Positions 1 through 6,481 of a stretch of 11,720 bases of DNA are shown in pieces. The position numbers were made by a program, and so were the translations under genes. The notes under the pieces are model-generated. The model did not search any database. It saw only the letters and a program-made list of their open reading frames with translations, and was not told the origin of the DNA. Position 1 is the first letter of the stretch; each line of letters begins with the position of its first letter. Source of the stretch: an uncultured Bacilli bacterium (GTDB lineage: Bacteria > Bacillota_I > Bacilli_A > RF39 > UBA660); NCBI GenBank assembly GCA_947600015.1, contig CANQFX010000036.1:1-11720 (forward strand). The letters run 5' to 3'.

Positions 1-58
1 CAAAAAATACAATAATTAGGCATAATCATTTTTCTAATGTAATCACTATAACTAAAAC

Positions 59-85
59 AAAAAAACCGTCAATAAAACGGTTTTT
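59..85 (-). terminator. Rho-independent terminator of tRNA-Arg
   Basis: A 9-bp hairpin (arms 61-69 and 77-85, 7-nt loop) reads on the minus strand as a stem ending in ACGG and a run of seven T. It lies 12 bases beyond the CCA end of the tRNA and closes that one-gene transcript. The stem is symmetrical (A-run on one side, T-run on the other), so it could also stop transcription arriving from the left. Confidence 0.85.
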
Positions 86-96
86 AACATACAAAA

Positions 97-173
97 TGGT
101 GTCCGCGAGGCGACTCGAACGCCTGACCGATCGCTTAGAAGGCGATTGCTCTATCCAGCTGAGCTACGCAGAC
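97..173 (-). tRNA. tRNA-Arg, anticodon UCU
   Basis: The minus strand folds as a full cloverleaf. The acceptor arm GTCTGCG pairs with CGCGGAC with one G-U pair. The anticodon stem ATCGC/GCGAT encloses the loop CTTCTAA, and the T arm AGGCG/CGCCT encloses TTCGAGT. The anticodon TCT (complement of 137-139) reads AGA and AGG arginine codons, which are favoured in AT-rich genomes. The discriminator A is followed by an encoded CCA (97-99), so CCA is not added only after transcription. The gene is single, with its own promoter and terminator. Confidence 0.97.
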
Positions 174-195
174 ATAAATCAAACTGACAAATAAA

Positions 196-224
196 ATTAT
201 ACAAGAAAAAGGCTTTTATTTCAA
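196..224 (-). promoter_or_regulatory. Sigma-A promoter of tRNA-Arg
   Basis: On the minus strand a perfect TATAAT (196-201) lies 17 bases downstream of TTGAAA (219-224), the ideal spacing. Transcription would start near 189, leaving a leader of about 16 nt before the mature tRNA end. The -35 box lies inside the terminator hairpin of the upstream ClpX-like gene and covers part of its TGA stop codon. Confidence 0.8.
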
Positions 225-232
225 GCCTTTTT
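206..232 (-). terminator. Terminator of the ClpX-like gene, overlapping its stop codon
   Basis: A perfect 10-bp hairpin, AAAAAGGCTT with AAGCCTTTTT (206-215 and 223-232), with a 7-nt loop. The TGA stop (221-223) lies at the loop/stem boundary. On the minus strand the descending arm ends in TTTTT. The structure is close to symmetrical and could work on both strands. Confidence 0.8.
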
Positions 233-1840
233 TTTGATTAATTGATAATTTTCATTATTCTCTACAGTATCTGCACTTAAAATTACTTCTTCATAATGAT
301 CTTTATTTGATAATACATCATCATATGCTTTCCATGTACTATTAGCAACAATTCCAGCTAAACCTCTGGCACCAGTCTTCTTTTGCTGTGCCTTCTCTAT
401 TACTTTCGCAAGATAACTATCTAATACCGTAAGTTTGGTTCCTAATTTTTCAAACGTGGACTGTTCCTGTTTTAATGGTGATTCATTCGACTCTAATAAA
501 ATTCTTCTGAAAATTGCCTCATTCAAATCATTTAAATGAATTACAATTGGAAATCTTCCCATAAATTCTTTGGTCATTAAAGCTTTTTCCACGAAATCAT
601 CTGCCTGTGGCTCCATCCTTTTTTGCTGTACTTTTTGTTCTTTTGCAAATATTCCAATTGGTTGCTTATCATACATATTATGATAAACATCTTCAAAAGC
701 ACCTCCTGCTACAATCAACATATTAGCAGTATTAATATTGACAGATCGTACATTTAATTGCACACTTTGACAAGCGGAATATGTTGTTCCATCTAAAAAT
801 TTCAACAATACATTTAACACTGCTTGTCCCGCAACATCACCTTTTCCATTGGAACCTTTTTTATCAATCTCATCAAAATAGATAATTGCTCGTTCTGCTT
901 TTTTGACATCTTTTTCACAAGCAACATATAAATCCCATAAATACTCCTCAATATCTTTTCCCGTATAGCCAGGAGAAGTTAATTGCGTAGAATCAATAAT
1001 TAACATCGGACGATTTAAATACTTTGCCAACAACTGCATCATTTTTGTTTTTCCAACACCAGTAGATCCCGTTAACAAAATCCCCTTTTTCTGATAATCA
1101 GAATTATCCATTCGCGAAAATTCTACTAACATTCTTCTTACTGCTTCATCTTGAGCAATCAATGTTTCTAAGACTTTATGATAAACTTCATTAATATCAA
1201 ATGAAAAATCAAATTGATCTTTTTCTGATGTTTTTTCTTTCTTAACACTACTAGGTTCTTCTTGTTGTTCCTCTAACAATTCCATTTTATTTTCAATGGT
1301 TTCTGTTGCGACATCTAATACATCACGACTATCTAATAAACTATCGTGAATATCTTCCAACTCTTCTAACGTATACTCATCATTTTCCACACCAGTAATA
1401 AGATTTTCTATTTTGTCTATTAATGCATCATATTCATCTACATCCTCTATTTCCAAAACTTCTGTTTCATCGATCTCTTGAACAGACTGTTTTAACTGAT
1501 TGGTATTAAAAGCCAAATAAAATGGTTTGTTATTATTAAGACTGACATAGAAAAAGAAATTTTTACATTGTTCCTCATAATAAATAATTGCTTCTTCTTG
1601 ATTAAAATGTTCTCCTTTGATTTCTTGTAAACGAGCTACATTAGCATAAGCAAAAGGAATTTCTGAAAATAATAAATCCATATCTTCTATGCTACAATAC
1701 TCATTACCAACTTTATCTTTAAAAATTTTAGTTTTTTCATCGATTGTTCCAATTTTAGAATCAACCATACTATAAATTAATGTATTTTCCTTAATATAAT
1801 GCTTTTGCATTACCGTAACAATTACTTCATCTTGTTCCAT
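221..1840 (-). CDS. ClpX-like AAA+ unfoldase with a non-standard N-terminal domain
   Basis: The protein is 539 residues from the ATG at 1840. Residues about 215-525 form a ClpX/HslU-type AAA+ core: Walker A GSTGVGKT (258-265), pore-1 loop GYTG (291-294), Walker B IIYFDEID (319-326), sensor 1 around N373, a GRF arginine finger (R429) and sensor 2 GARGL (490-494). ClpX hexamers unfold proteins with ATP and feed them to ClpP. Three things depart from ClpX. The C4 zinc N-domain is absent, replaced by about 210 residues with an acidic, probably coiled-coil stretch near 120-210. The RKH substrate loop is not visible. The ClpP-docking IGF reads IGI-F (395-398). Translation starts at ATG 1840: it has a GGGGGAG ribosome site, whereas the TTG at 1900 lies inside the promoter. 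It could be the lineage's only ClpX or a specialised paralogue; the ATPase assignment is firm, the partner is not. Confidence 0.9.
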   Translation of the reverse strand: MEQDEVIVTVMQKHYIKENTLIYSMVDSKIGTIDEKTKIFKDKVGNEYCSIEDMDLLFSEIPFAYANVARLQEIKGEHFNQEEAIIYYEEQCKNFFFYVSLNNNKPFYLAFNTNQLKQSVQEIDETEVLEIEDVDEYDALIDKIENLITGVENDEYTLEELEDIHDSLLDSRDVLDVATETIENKMELLEEQQEEPSSVKKEKTSEKDQFDFSFDINEVYHKVLETLIAQDEAVRRMLVEFSRMDNSDYQKKGILLTGSTGVGKTKMMQLLAKYLNRPMLIIDSTQLTSPGYTGKDIEEYLWDLYVACEKDVKKAERAIIYFDEIDKKGSNGKGDVAGQAVLNVLLKFLDGTTYSACQSVQLNVRSVNINTANMLIVAGGAFEDVYHNMYDKQPIGIFAKEQKVQQKRMEPQADDFVEKALMTKEFMGRFPIVIHLNDLNEAIFRRILLESNESPLKQEQSTFEKLGTKLTVLDSYLAKVIEKAQQKKTGARGLAGIVANSTWKAYDDVLSNKDHYEEVILSADTVENNENYQLIKKKA

Positions 1841-1843
1841 ACG

Positions 1844-1851
1844 TCTCCCCC
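1844..1851 (-). promoter_or_regulatory. Ribosome binding site that fixes the start of the ClpX-like gene
   Basis: The minus strand reads GTTGGGGGAGACGTATG, with a GGGGGAG core 4 bases before the ATG at 1838-1840. No comparable site precedes the in-frame TTG at 1898-1900, which sits within the promoter spacer. Confidence 0.8.
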
Positions 1852-1880
1852 AACTACATTTTCCATCTATATCTATATTT

Positions 1881-1910
1881 ACTATATACCCAGAAAACAA
1901 ATTAGGTCAA
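1881..1910 (-). promoter_or_regulatory. Sigma-A type promoter of the ClpX-like gene
   Basis: On the minus strand TTGACC (1905-1910) is followed after 18 bases by TATAGT (1881-1886), or after 16 bases by the overlapping TATATA (1883-1888). The predicted start near 1874 gives a leader of about 35 nt to the ATG at 1840. It lies in the 86-base gap after gerM, where I see no strong terminator, so read-through from gerM may add to it. Confidence 0.7.
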
Positions 1911-1926
1911 GAAAAACATTCTTTTT

Positions 1927-2877
1927 TTAATATGGTAAATCTTTTTTCGAAATATATTTTATTTCTTTATTATTTACTTCAAACATAACTGTATTAATAT
2001 CATAGTTATCAAAGACAGAATAAGAAATACTATAAAGGACTTCTTCTAAAATTTTATCATTATGATCAAAAATATAATCATTAAAGTTCAAAAATAAAAC
2101 ATCTCCTTCTTCTTTATAATCTAATAACTCCACTTTATTATCTAAAAAACTCATCAAATTTGGTTCATAAATATAATTACTGGTAAGTTCTTCGATAATA
2201 ATCTTAATCTTATCTCGCTCATCATTCATATACTTCGTCACAGGAACATAATAAATGGAATTTTCAATCTCTTCTAAATAATAAATCACAACCTTAGATA
2301 TATTTTCTCTAGAAGTAAGTAAATATTTTTTATTAATACCCATGTTCTTATCTAAAATACTTGGTAATTTCTCATGCGTATTTGGATATTCTAACAGTGC
2401 TTCTCCTTCTACTAATATTTGTACTCCCGAAACATCCCCTAAATCCATAATACTATAAACAATCGCAGTAATCATTTTTTGTTCATGATCTGCATCTACT
2501 TTTAAAATATCTCGAGAAAAATTAACTGTAACAATTTTCTCTCCATAAATAATTTCCCTTATTTTTGTTTTTTCGGGAATCAGAGCATAAAGACCTTTCG
2601 GAAAGTAACTATTTTCATTAATAATTAAGTTTTTCAAAATTTTTTCTATTTGCTCTTCTTTTTTATCAGAATCTAATAAAATCTTACTTCGTACTAAATA
2701 ACCACTATCATTTAACAAATAAATACTATTTGTCGCAAGTCCTGTGATTTCTTCTACTTCTAAATTTGTTTTTAAAACTGGATTATTTTCTGTTGATGGA
2801 ATCGTATAAATGGTAAGTAGAATAAACATTGTTAACGTTGTAATAAATATCTTTCGTAGTGCCTTTGTTCTAAGCAT
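1927..2877 (-). CDS. gerM: GerM-like sporulation protein with two GerMN domains
   Basis: The protein has 316 residues: an N-terminal membrane helix (about 8-26), then two repeats of the GerMN fold. The first (about 50-165) contains IYLLND, the FPKGL-ALIP segment and the VTVNFSRD strand. The second (about 195-305) repeats this as VIYYLEE through LFLNFNDYIF, and a GINKKY segment (180-185) joins them. In Bacillus subtilis GerM is a mother-cell protein needed for sporulation and germination, acting at the engulfing membrane. That GerM is a lipoprotein, but this one has no lipobox and no cysteine at all, so it should be held by an uncleaved helix. The ATG has AGGTGA four bases upstream. It follows gerE after 48 bases, and in B. 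subtilis gerE and gerM are also near neighbours. A CATATGATT sequence upstream loosely resembles a sporulation -10 box. Family assignment is good, exact orthology likely. Confidence 0.85.
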   Translation of the reverse strand: MLRTKALRKIFITTLTMFILLTIYTIPSTENNPVLKTNLEVEEITGLATNSIYLLNDSGYLVRSKILLDSDKKEEQIEKILKNLIINENSYFPKGLYALIPEKTKIREIIYGEKIVTVNFSRDILKVDADHEQKMITAIVYSIMDLGDVSGVQILVEGEALLEYPNTHEKLPSILDKNMGINKKYLLTSRENISKVVIYYLEEIENSIYYVPVTKYMNDERDKIKIIIEELTSNYIYEPNLMSFLDNKVELLDYKEEGDVLFLNFNDYIFDHNDKILEEVLYSISYSVFDNYDINTVMFEVNNKEIKYISKKDLPY

Positions 2878-2900
2878 TTTATCACCTATCTAATCATATG

Positions 2901-2927
2901 AAAAATCGTACTAAATTAGTACGATTT
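2901..2927 (-). terminator. Terminator after gerE
   Basis: A perfect 11-bp inverted repeat (AAATCGTACTA, arms 2903-2913 and 2917-2927) with a 3-nt loop and a five-base T run on the minus strand. The upstream arm begins within the gerE TAA stop (2926-2928). The short T-run suggests termination may be only partial before gerM. Confidence 0.7.
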
Positions 2928-3132
2928 ATAGGGACAATTCTTTAAGCTTTAACAATTCAACAACTGCGCCAGCACGTCCATTCACACCTAGTTTTTGCAT
3001 TACATTGGATATATGATTTCGAACTGTTTTCTCACTAATTCCTAAGTCTTTCGCAATTTCTTTTGTACTTTTATTGGCTATTAAAAGCTCAAAGACACTT
3101 TTTTCTCGTGCTGTTAAAATTGTATTTGCCAT
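2926..3132 (-). CDS. gerE: GerE, late mother-cell transcription regulator
   Basis: The protein has 68 residues and consists almost wholly of a LuxR-type helix-turn-helix: LTAREKSVFELL (6-17), then KEIAKDLGISEKTVRNHIS with recognition helix near 33-43, ending in QKLGVNGRAGAVVELL. Size and sequence closely match Bacillus subtilis GerE (74 residues), a DNA-binding protein without a receiver domain that works with sigma-K to activate coat genes and repress early mother-cell genes. The ATG at 3132 has AGGTGA seven bases upstream. The DNA in front carries a sigma-K-like promoter, as expected for this gene. It lies between spoIIIAH and gerM in the same direction. Other small LuxR-type regulators exist, but the close sequence match and sporulation neighbours make GerE by far the best reading. 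Confidence 0.93.
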   Translation of the reverse strand: MANTILTAREKSVFELLIANKSTKEIAKDLGISEKTVRNHISNVMQKLGVNGRAGAVVELLKLKELSL

Positions 3133-3149
3133 TTCTTAATCACCTAGAA

Positions 3150-3179
3150 TATTGTATGAAAAAGAAAGTTTTTGTTGTA
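3150..3179 (-). promoter_or_regulatory. Candidate sigma-K promoter of gerE
   Basis: On the minus strand CATACAATA (3150-3158) fits the sigma-K -10 consensus CATAnnnTA at every fixed base, and TACA (3176-3179) fits three of four positions of the -35 mACm, with 17 bases between. CATACAAT also matches the sigma-E -10 consensus. The start would fall just before AGGTGA, giving a very short leader. No good sigma-A promoter is visible in this 60-base gap. Confidence 0.6.
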
Positions 3180-3192
3180 TGCTTTTACCTAC

Positions 3193-3702
3193 TTAACTTT
3201 TTTGGAATTTTACGGTCGTATACATTTTGTTTTTATATCCCTCTTGAATAAGACGCATGATATTATTAGCAAGTTTTGTATCATGCTTTTCTGATACACA
3301 AACAACGGAAGCATTTGCGTTATCAATTTTTACAAAACAATCGATATCATATTCCTTTTTAATTTTCTTTTCTAAGGTTTCTTCTTTTCCCTGAATTTCA
3401 TTTAAATATTTTAATTTCTCATAAGCATTATTTTTTTCTTCGCTGCTAATAGAATCACTTGTTAATTGTTCCTGCAAAGCGTCCATTTCATTTTGACGTT
3501 CTTCCTCTAAACTCACCCGCATCGCAATGAGCGAAGAAGTTTCTTCAATGGTTTCTTTTGTCTTTGTACTAGATCCTTCTTGCACTGTCTCCTTGTTAGT
3601 CGTAGAACTAAGTAAATCATTGGGCATTGTAATATAATAAACACTTAACACTAAGATTAAGCTAAACAATGTCAAAAACCACAAATTTTGTTTATTTATC
3701 AT
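3193..3702 (-). CDS. spoIIIAH: SpoIIIAH, mother-cell component of the feeding-tube complex
   Basis: The protein has 169 residues (about 218 in Bacillus subtilis). The family hallmark N-terminus is present: a short KQNLW segment, a single membrane helix (about 7-25) and VYYITMP. A Glu/Lys-rich coiled coil (about 62-118) follows, then a small alpha/beta domain (about 119-167) of the ring-building (YscJ/FliF-like) type that faces the intermembrane space. In B. subtilis SpoIIIAH binds forespore SpoIIQ and links the mother cell to the engulfed forespore. Two cysteines (122, 135) lie in the C-terminal domain. The start has a strong AAGGAGG site. In B. subtilis it is the last gene of the eight-gene spoIIIA operon, but the gene upstream here is an unrelated membrane protein with its own terminator, so this copy stands alone. 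Confidence 0.9.
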   Translation of the reverse strand: MINKQNLWFLTLFSLILVLSVYYITMPNDLLSSTTNKETVQEGSSTKTKETIEETSSLIAMRVSLEEERQNEMDALQEQLTSDSISSEEKNNAYEKLKYLNEIQGKEETLEKKIKKEYDIDCFVKIDNANASVVCVSEKHDTKLANNIMRLIQEGYKNKMYTTVKFQKS

Positions 3703-3726
3703 ACGTCTTCCTCCTTATTCTACTTA

Positions 3727-3754
3727 ACTATATGCAAAAAAAAATAGAATATTC
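3727..3754 (-). promoter_or_regulatory. Candidate sigma-E promoter of spoIIIAH
   Basis: On the minus strand CATATAGT (3727-3734) matches seven of eight positions of the sigma-E -10 consensus CATACAnT. GAATATT (3748-3754) fits the -35 consensus KMATATT, but the spacer is 13 bases, slightly short. The -35 lies in the terminator stem of the preceding gene, whose AT-rich palindrome could produce the match by chance. Confidence 0.4.
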
Positions 3755-3768
3755 TCACAATATTCTAT
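3736..3768 (-). terminator. Terminator of the SDR-ynbB-DUF5684 operon
   Basis: A perfect 10-bp hairpin (ATAGAATATT, arms 3744-3753 and 3759-3768) with loop GTGAG, followed by a nine-base T run on the minus strand. The TAG stop (3765-3767) of the last operon gene lies inside the ascending arm. It insulates spoIIIAH from the vegetative operon upstream. Confidence 0.92.
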
Positions 3769-4430
3769 CTTGCTTTACCACAGTTTGGACAGAACCGATC
3801 TGTTTCGGATAATTTTGTTCCACAATCAGGACAAAAATTCACCGTTGCATTTGGATTTGCTTCTTCTGTCACAATAGTAGCATTGGGAACATTTTGCGCA
3901 GATGGATTTTCTGGATTTGGATTGGCTTTGTTTTGATTAAACAGATTTAAGATGACATCATTCATTGGTTTTTTACCAACATATGTACTTTTTCCACAAC
4001 CTAACATCAAATAAAAGATTGGGGCTAAGAAAATTAATCCTGCTGCATAACCACTTTCTTTTCCAAAACTTTTCGCAACACTTACAGATAGTAAGATCAT
4101 AAAGTAAATAGATAAAGCATATGCAACAATATTTAAGATTGGGAAAATTGCTCCCACCATACTTCCACAAATGGTAATTAAAACCCAAATAGGATTTACT
4201 CCTGTTATTTGGCAAAGAGTATAAGTATCATAAATTGGGATAATTGCTTTCCAACCTTTTTCTCCTGCTTTGGTTAGTAACTTCCACTTTCCTATGACTG
4301 TTAAAATCCAAATTACAGATGCAATCAGTACTACAATTAGCACAATGCCAATCAAAAAGCCTCCTACTGCTCCCCATCCCGAATAATCCGTGAAAATTCC
4401 CGAATCATATCCATTTACATAAGTATCCAT
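3765..4430 (-). CDS. DUF5684-like integral membrane protein with C-terminal zinc ribbon
   Basis: The protein has 221 residues. Four hydrophobic segments (about 22-45, 80-95, 97-115, 127-145) form a small membrane domain. The loop GKWKLLTKAGEKGWKAIIP after the first helix is the signature of the DUF5684 family, whose function is unknown. A polar Asn/Pro-rich linker (about 160-197) leads to a zinc ribbon, CPDCG then CPNCG, with cysteines 200, 203, 214 and 217. Similar ribbons often end small bacterial membrane proteins and probably bind one zinc on the cytoplasmic side. The start has a strong AAGGAGG site that begins directly after the upstream TAA, 12 bases between genes, so translation is probably coupled to the YnbB-family gene. 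It is the last gene of the operon. Confidence 0.85.
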   Translation of the reverse strand: MDTYVNGYDSGIFTDYSGWGAVGGFLIGIVLIVVLIASVIWILTVIGKWKLLTKAGEKGWKAIIPIYDTYTLCQITGVNPIWVLITICGSMVGAIFPILNIVAYALSIYFMILLSVSVAKSFGKESGYAAGLIFLAPIFYLMLGCGKSTYVGKKPMNDVILNLFNQNKANPNPENPSAQNVPNATIVTEEANPNATVNFCPDCGTKLSETDRFCPNCGKAR

Positions 4431-4442
4431 TTTTTTCCTCCT

Positions 4443-5693
4443 TTATCTATGAAGCAGTTTTTCTACTGCACTCATCAAACCTAATTTACCATAAGGATAA
4501 GTAAGGGATCCTTGCATATAAGCAATATATGGTTCCCTAATCGGTCCATCGCAAGAAAGTTCAATGGAAGATCCTTGCGTAAAAGAACCACTTGCCATAA
4601 CAACCTGATCCTCATATCCTGGCATATCCCATGCTTCTACTAAGGCATTCGAATCAATTGGAGATGCCTGTTGAATGCCCCTAGTAAACGCAATCAATTT
4701 ATCTTTATCATGAAAAATAATATTTTGTACAATATCCACTCTTTTTTCTTGATACTTTGGTTCTACCTCATATCCTAATTTTTCCATAACTCGACTAGTG
4801 AGAACCGCTGTTTTCAAAGAAGCAGCCACCACAGAAGGGGCCATAAACAATCCTTGTAAGATTTGCTTATTAATGCCAAGGGTAGGTCCTACTTCTCTTC
4901 CTTCTCCTGGCAAAGTTAAGCGCTCCGCACAAAGAGAAATAATTTCCTTTTTCCCTGCAATATAAGCACCGTTAGGAGCAATTCCTCCTCCTAAATTTTT
5001 AATTAACGAACCAACAATGACATCTGCTCCTACACACAAAGGTTCTTTTTCACTTACAAATTCACAATAACAATTGTCTACCATAATAATGGCATCTTGA
5101 TTTATTTTATGTATAAAAGAAATAACTTTTTCTAACTTTTCCATATCGATACTTTTTCTAGTAGAATATCCTTTACTTCGTTGAATCTCAATCACTTTTG
5201 GCTGATACTCATTTAAAAATTCTTGAATGGCTTCATAATTAAAATCATCATTGACTAAATCAATTTGTCGATATTCTACCCCAAAACTTTTTAAGGAACT
5301 AGGATTATCTTTAATTCCAATTACTTCATCCAACGTATCATAGGGCTTTCCACTAATACTTAACAACATATCGCCTGGACGTAAAAGAGCAAATAGACAA
5401 ACCGTTAATGCATGAGAGCCAGAGATAAATTGTGTTCGCACAAGCGCATCTTCTGCCTCCAATAAATCGCGAAATACATGTTCTATTGCTTCTCTTCCTG
5501 CATCATTATAACCATACCCTGTTGTTGCATGAAAATGGGATTCGGTAATTTCATTTTTATGAAAACTAGAAAGGACATGAAGACTATGTGTAAAACTCAT
5601 TTCCTCTATTTTTTTAAATTCTTCTTGACAATCTTGTTCACATTCCAAAACAAGATTAACAACCTCTTTAGAAATGCCTAACTCTTGATACAT
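4443..5693 (-). CDS. ynbB: PLP-dependent YnbB/aluminium-resistance family protein (methionine gamma-lyase-like)
   Basis: The protein has 416 residues, full length for the family. It has the fold-type I layout of Cys/Met-metabolism enzymes: the substrate and phosphate region FHATTGYGYNDAGRE (54-68), SGSHALTVCLFALLRPGD (91-108), the cofactor aspartate in MVDNCYCE (D206), and the PLP lysine K232 in SLIKNLGGG. Homologues are annotated as aluminium resistance or methionine gamma-lyase family proteins, but the physiological substrate is not settled. In Bacillus subtilis the homologue ynbB lies near glnR, a different setting. Here it is the middle gene of an operon, 17 bases after the SDR gene with an AGGTGA site, and 12 bases before the DUF5684 gene. 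A PLP carbon-sulfur lyase-like reaction is likely; the amino acid used cannot be read from the sequence. Confidence 0.9.
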   Translation of the reverse strand: MYQELGISKEVVNLVLECEQDCQEEFKKIEEMSFTHSLHVLSSFHKNEITESHFHATTGYGYNDAGREAIEHVFRDLLEAEDALVRTQFISGSHALTVCLFALLRPGDMLLSISGKPYDTLDEVIGIKDNPSSLKSFGVEYRQIDLVNDDFNYEAIQEFLNEYQPKVIEIQRSKGYSTRKSIDMEKLEKVISFIHKINQDAIIMVDNCYCEFVSEKEPLCVGADVIVGSLIKNLGGGIAPNGAYIAGKKEIISLCAERLTLPGEGREVGPTLGINKQILQGLFMAPSVVAASLKTAVLTSRVMEKLGYEVEPKYQEKRVDIVQNIIFHDKDKLIAFTRGIQQASPIDSNALVEAWDMPGYEDQVVMASGSFTQGSSIELSCDGPIREPYIAYMQGSLTYPYGKLGLMSAVEKLLHR

Positions 5694-5710
5694 CTTCTCA
5701 CCTACTTCTT

Positions 5711-6454
5711 TTAACTACGATATCTTCCTCCATCGACTCGAATAATCGTATCATTGATATAACTTCCTTTTGCACTAGCAACAAAAACAACCACTTGTGC
5801 AATCTCTTCTGCTTCTGCAAATCTCCCTAATAATATTTTTTTCTTTTCTTCTTGAATCTGTTCAATGGATAATCCTTCACTCATATTTGTTTTGACCCAA
5901 CCAGGACAAATACAATTCACCGAAATGAAAGGAGCAAATGCAACAGCGAAATTATGAGTAAGAGAAATAACTCCCGCTTTAGAAGCATCATAATCACAAC
6001 TTTCTGGATAATAAGTATCTATCCCATTCGTAGAGGCAATATTGATAATTTTACCACGTTTATTTTCTAACATAAGCTTCCCTACGTACTTACTACATAG
6101 ATAAGTTCCCAATAAATTAACATCTAATATATACTTAAAATCTTTTACTTTCTTGTCTAATAATAAGGTATCTTTCGAAACACCCGCATTATTTACCAAG
6201 ATATCGATGGTTCCAAAATAATCTGTAATCTCATTTACCATTCTCTCTACTTCTTCTTCTTTAGAAATATCGCATTGTATCACCATAACTTCTACATCAT
6301 ACTTACTTTTGATTTCCGTTTCTACCTTCTTCGCTTCTTGTTCATGATGAAAATAATGGATGACTACATTAACTCCTTTTTTCGCAAACTCGAAAGCAAT
6401 ACTTTTACCAATTCCGCGATTGCTTCCTGTAATTAATGCAACACTTCTACCCAT
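5711..6454 (-). CDS. Short-chain dehydrogenase/reductase, FabG-like
   Basis: The protein has 247 residues, the typical size of classical SDR enzymes. The cofactor motif TGSNRGIG (9-16), acidic D62, NNAG (88-91), N113, catalytic S141 and the YxxxK pair Y155/K159 are all present, followed by the PGWVKT segment and the C-terminal VDGG. These residues support an active NAD(P)-dependent oxidoreductase. The sequence resembles 3-oxoacyl-ACP reductase (FabG), but FabG usually sits in a fatty-acid operon, and none of those genes is nearby. It is first in the operon with the YnbB-family and DUF5684 genes and has its own promoter. The ATG at 6454 is preceded by GCGGAG. The substrate is unknown. Confidence 0.9.
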   Translation of the reverse strand: MGRSVALITGSNRGIGKSIAFEFAKKGVNVVIHYFHHEQEAKKVETEIKSKYDVEVMVIQCDISKEEEVERMVNEITDYFGTIDILVNNAGVSKDTLLLDKKVKDFKYILDVNLLGTYLCSKYVGKLMLENKRGKIINIASTNGIDTYYPESCDYDASKAGVISLTHNFAVAFAPFISVNCICPGWVKTNMSEGLSIEQIQEEKKKILLGRFAEAEEIAQVVVFVASAKGSYINDTIIRVDGGRYRS

Positions 6455-6481
6455 AAAATCAACTCCGCTTTACTCTTCTTT

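Noticed and set aside
1..58. Gene or RNA at the left edge
   Set aside because: AT-rich sequence without a convincing reading frame, ribosome site or structure in the part visible.
1905..1930. Terminator after gerM
   Set aside because: Only a 5-bp AT-rich repeat (AAGAA/TTCTT) without a GC core can be drawn, so I do not call it.
2888..2917. Sporulation promoter before gerM (TACT, 17 bases, CATATGATT)
   Set aside because: The -10 misses one fixed base of the sigma-K consensus and two of sigma-E, and the -35 match is only AC inside the gerE terminator. Too weak to list as a feature.
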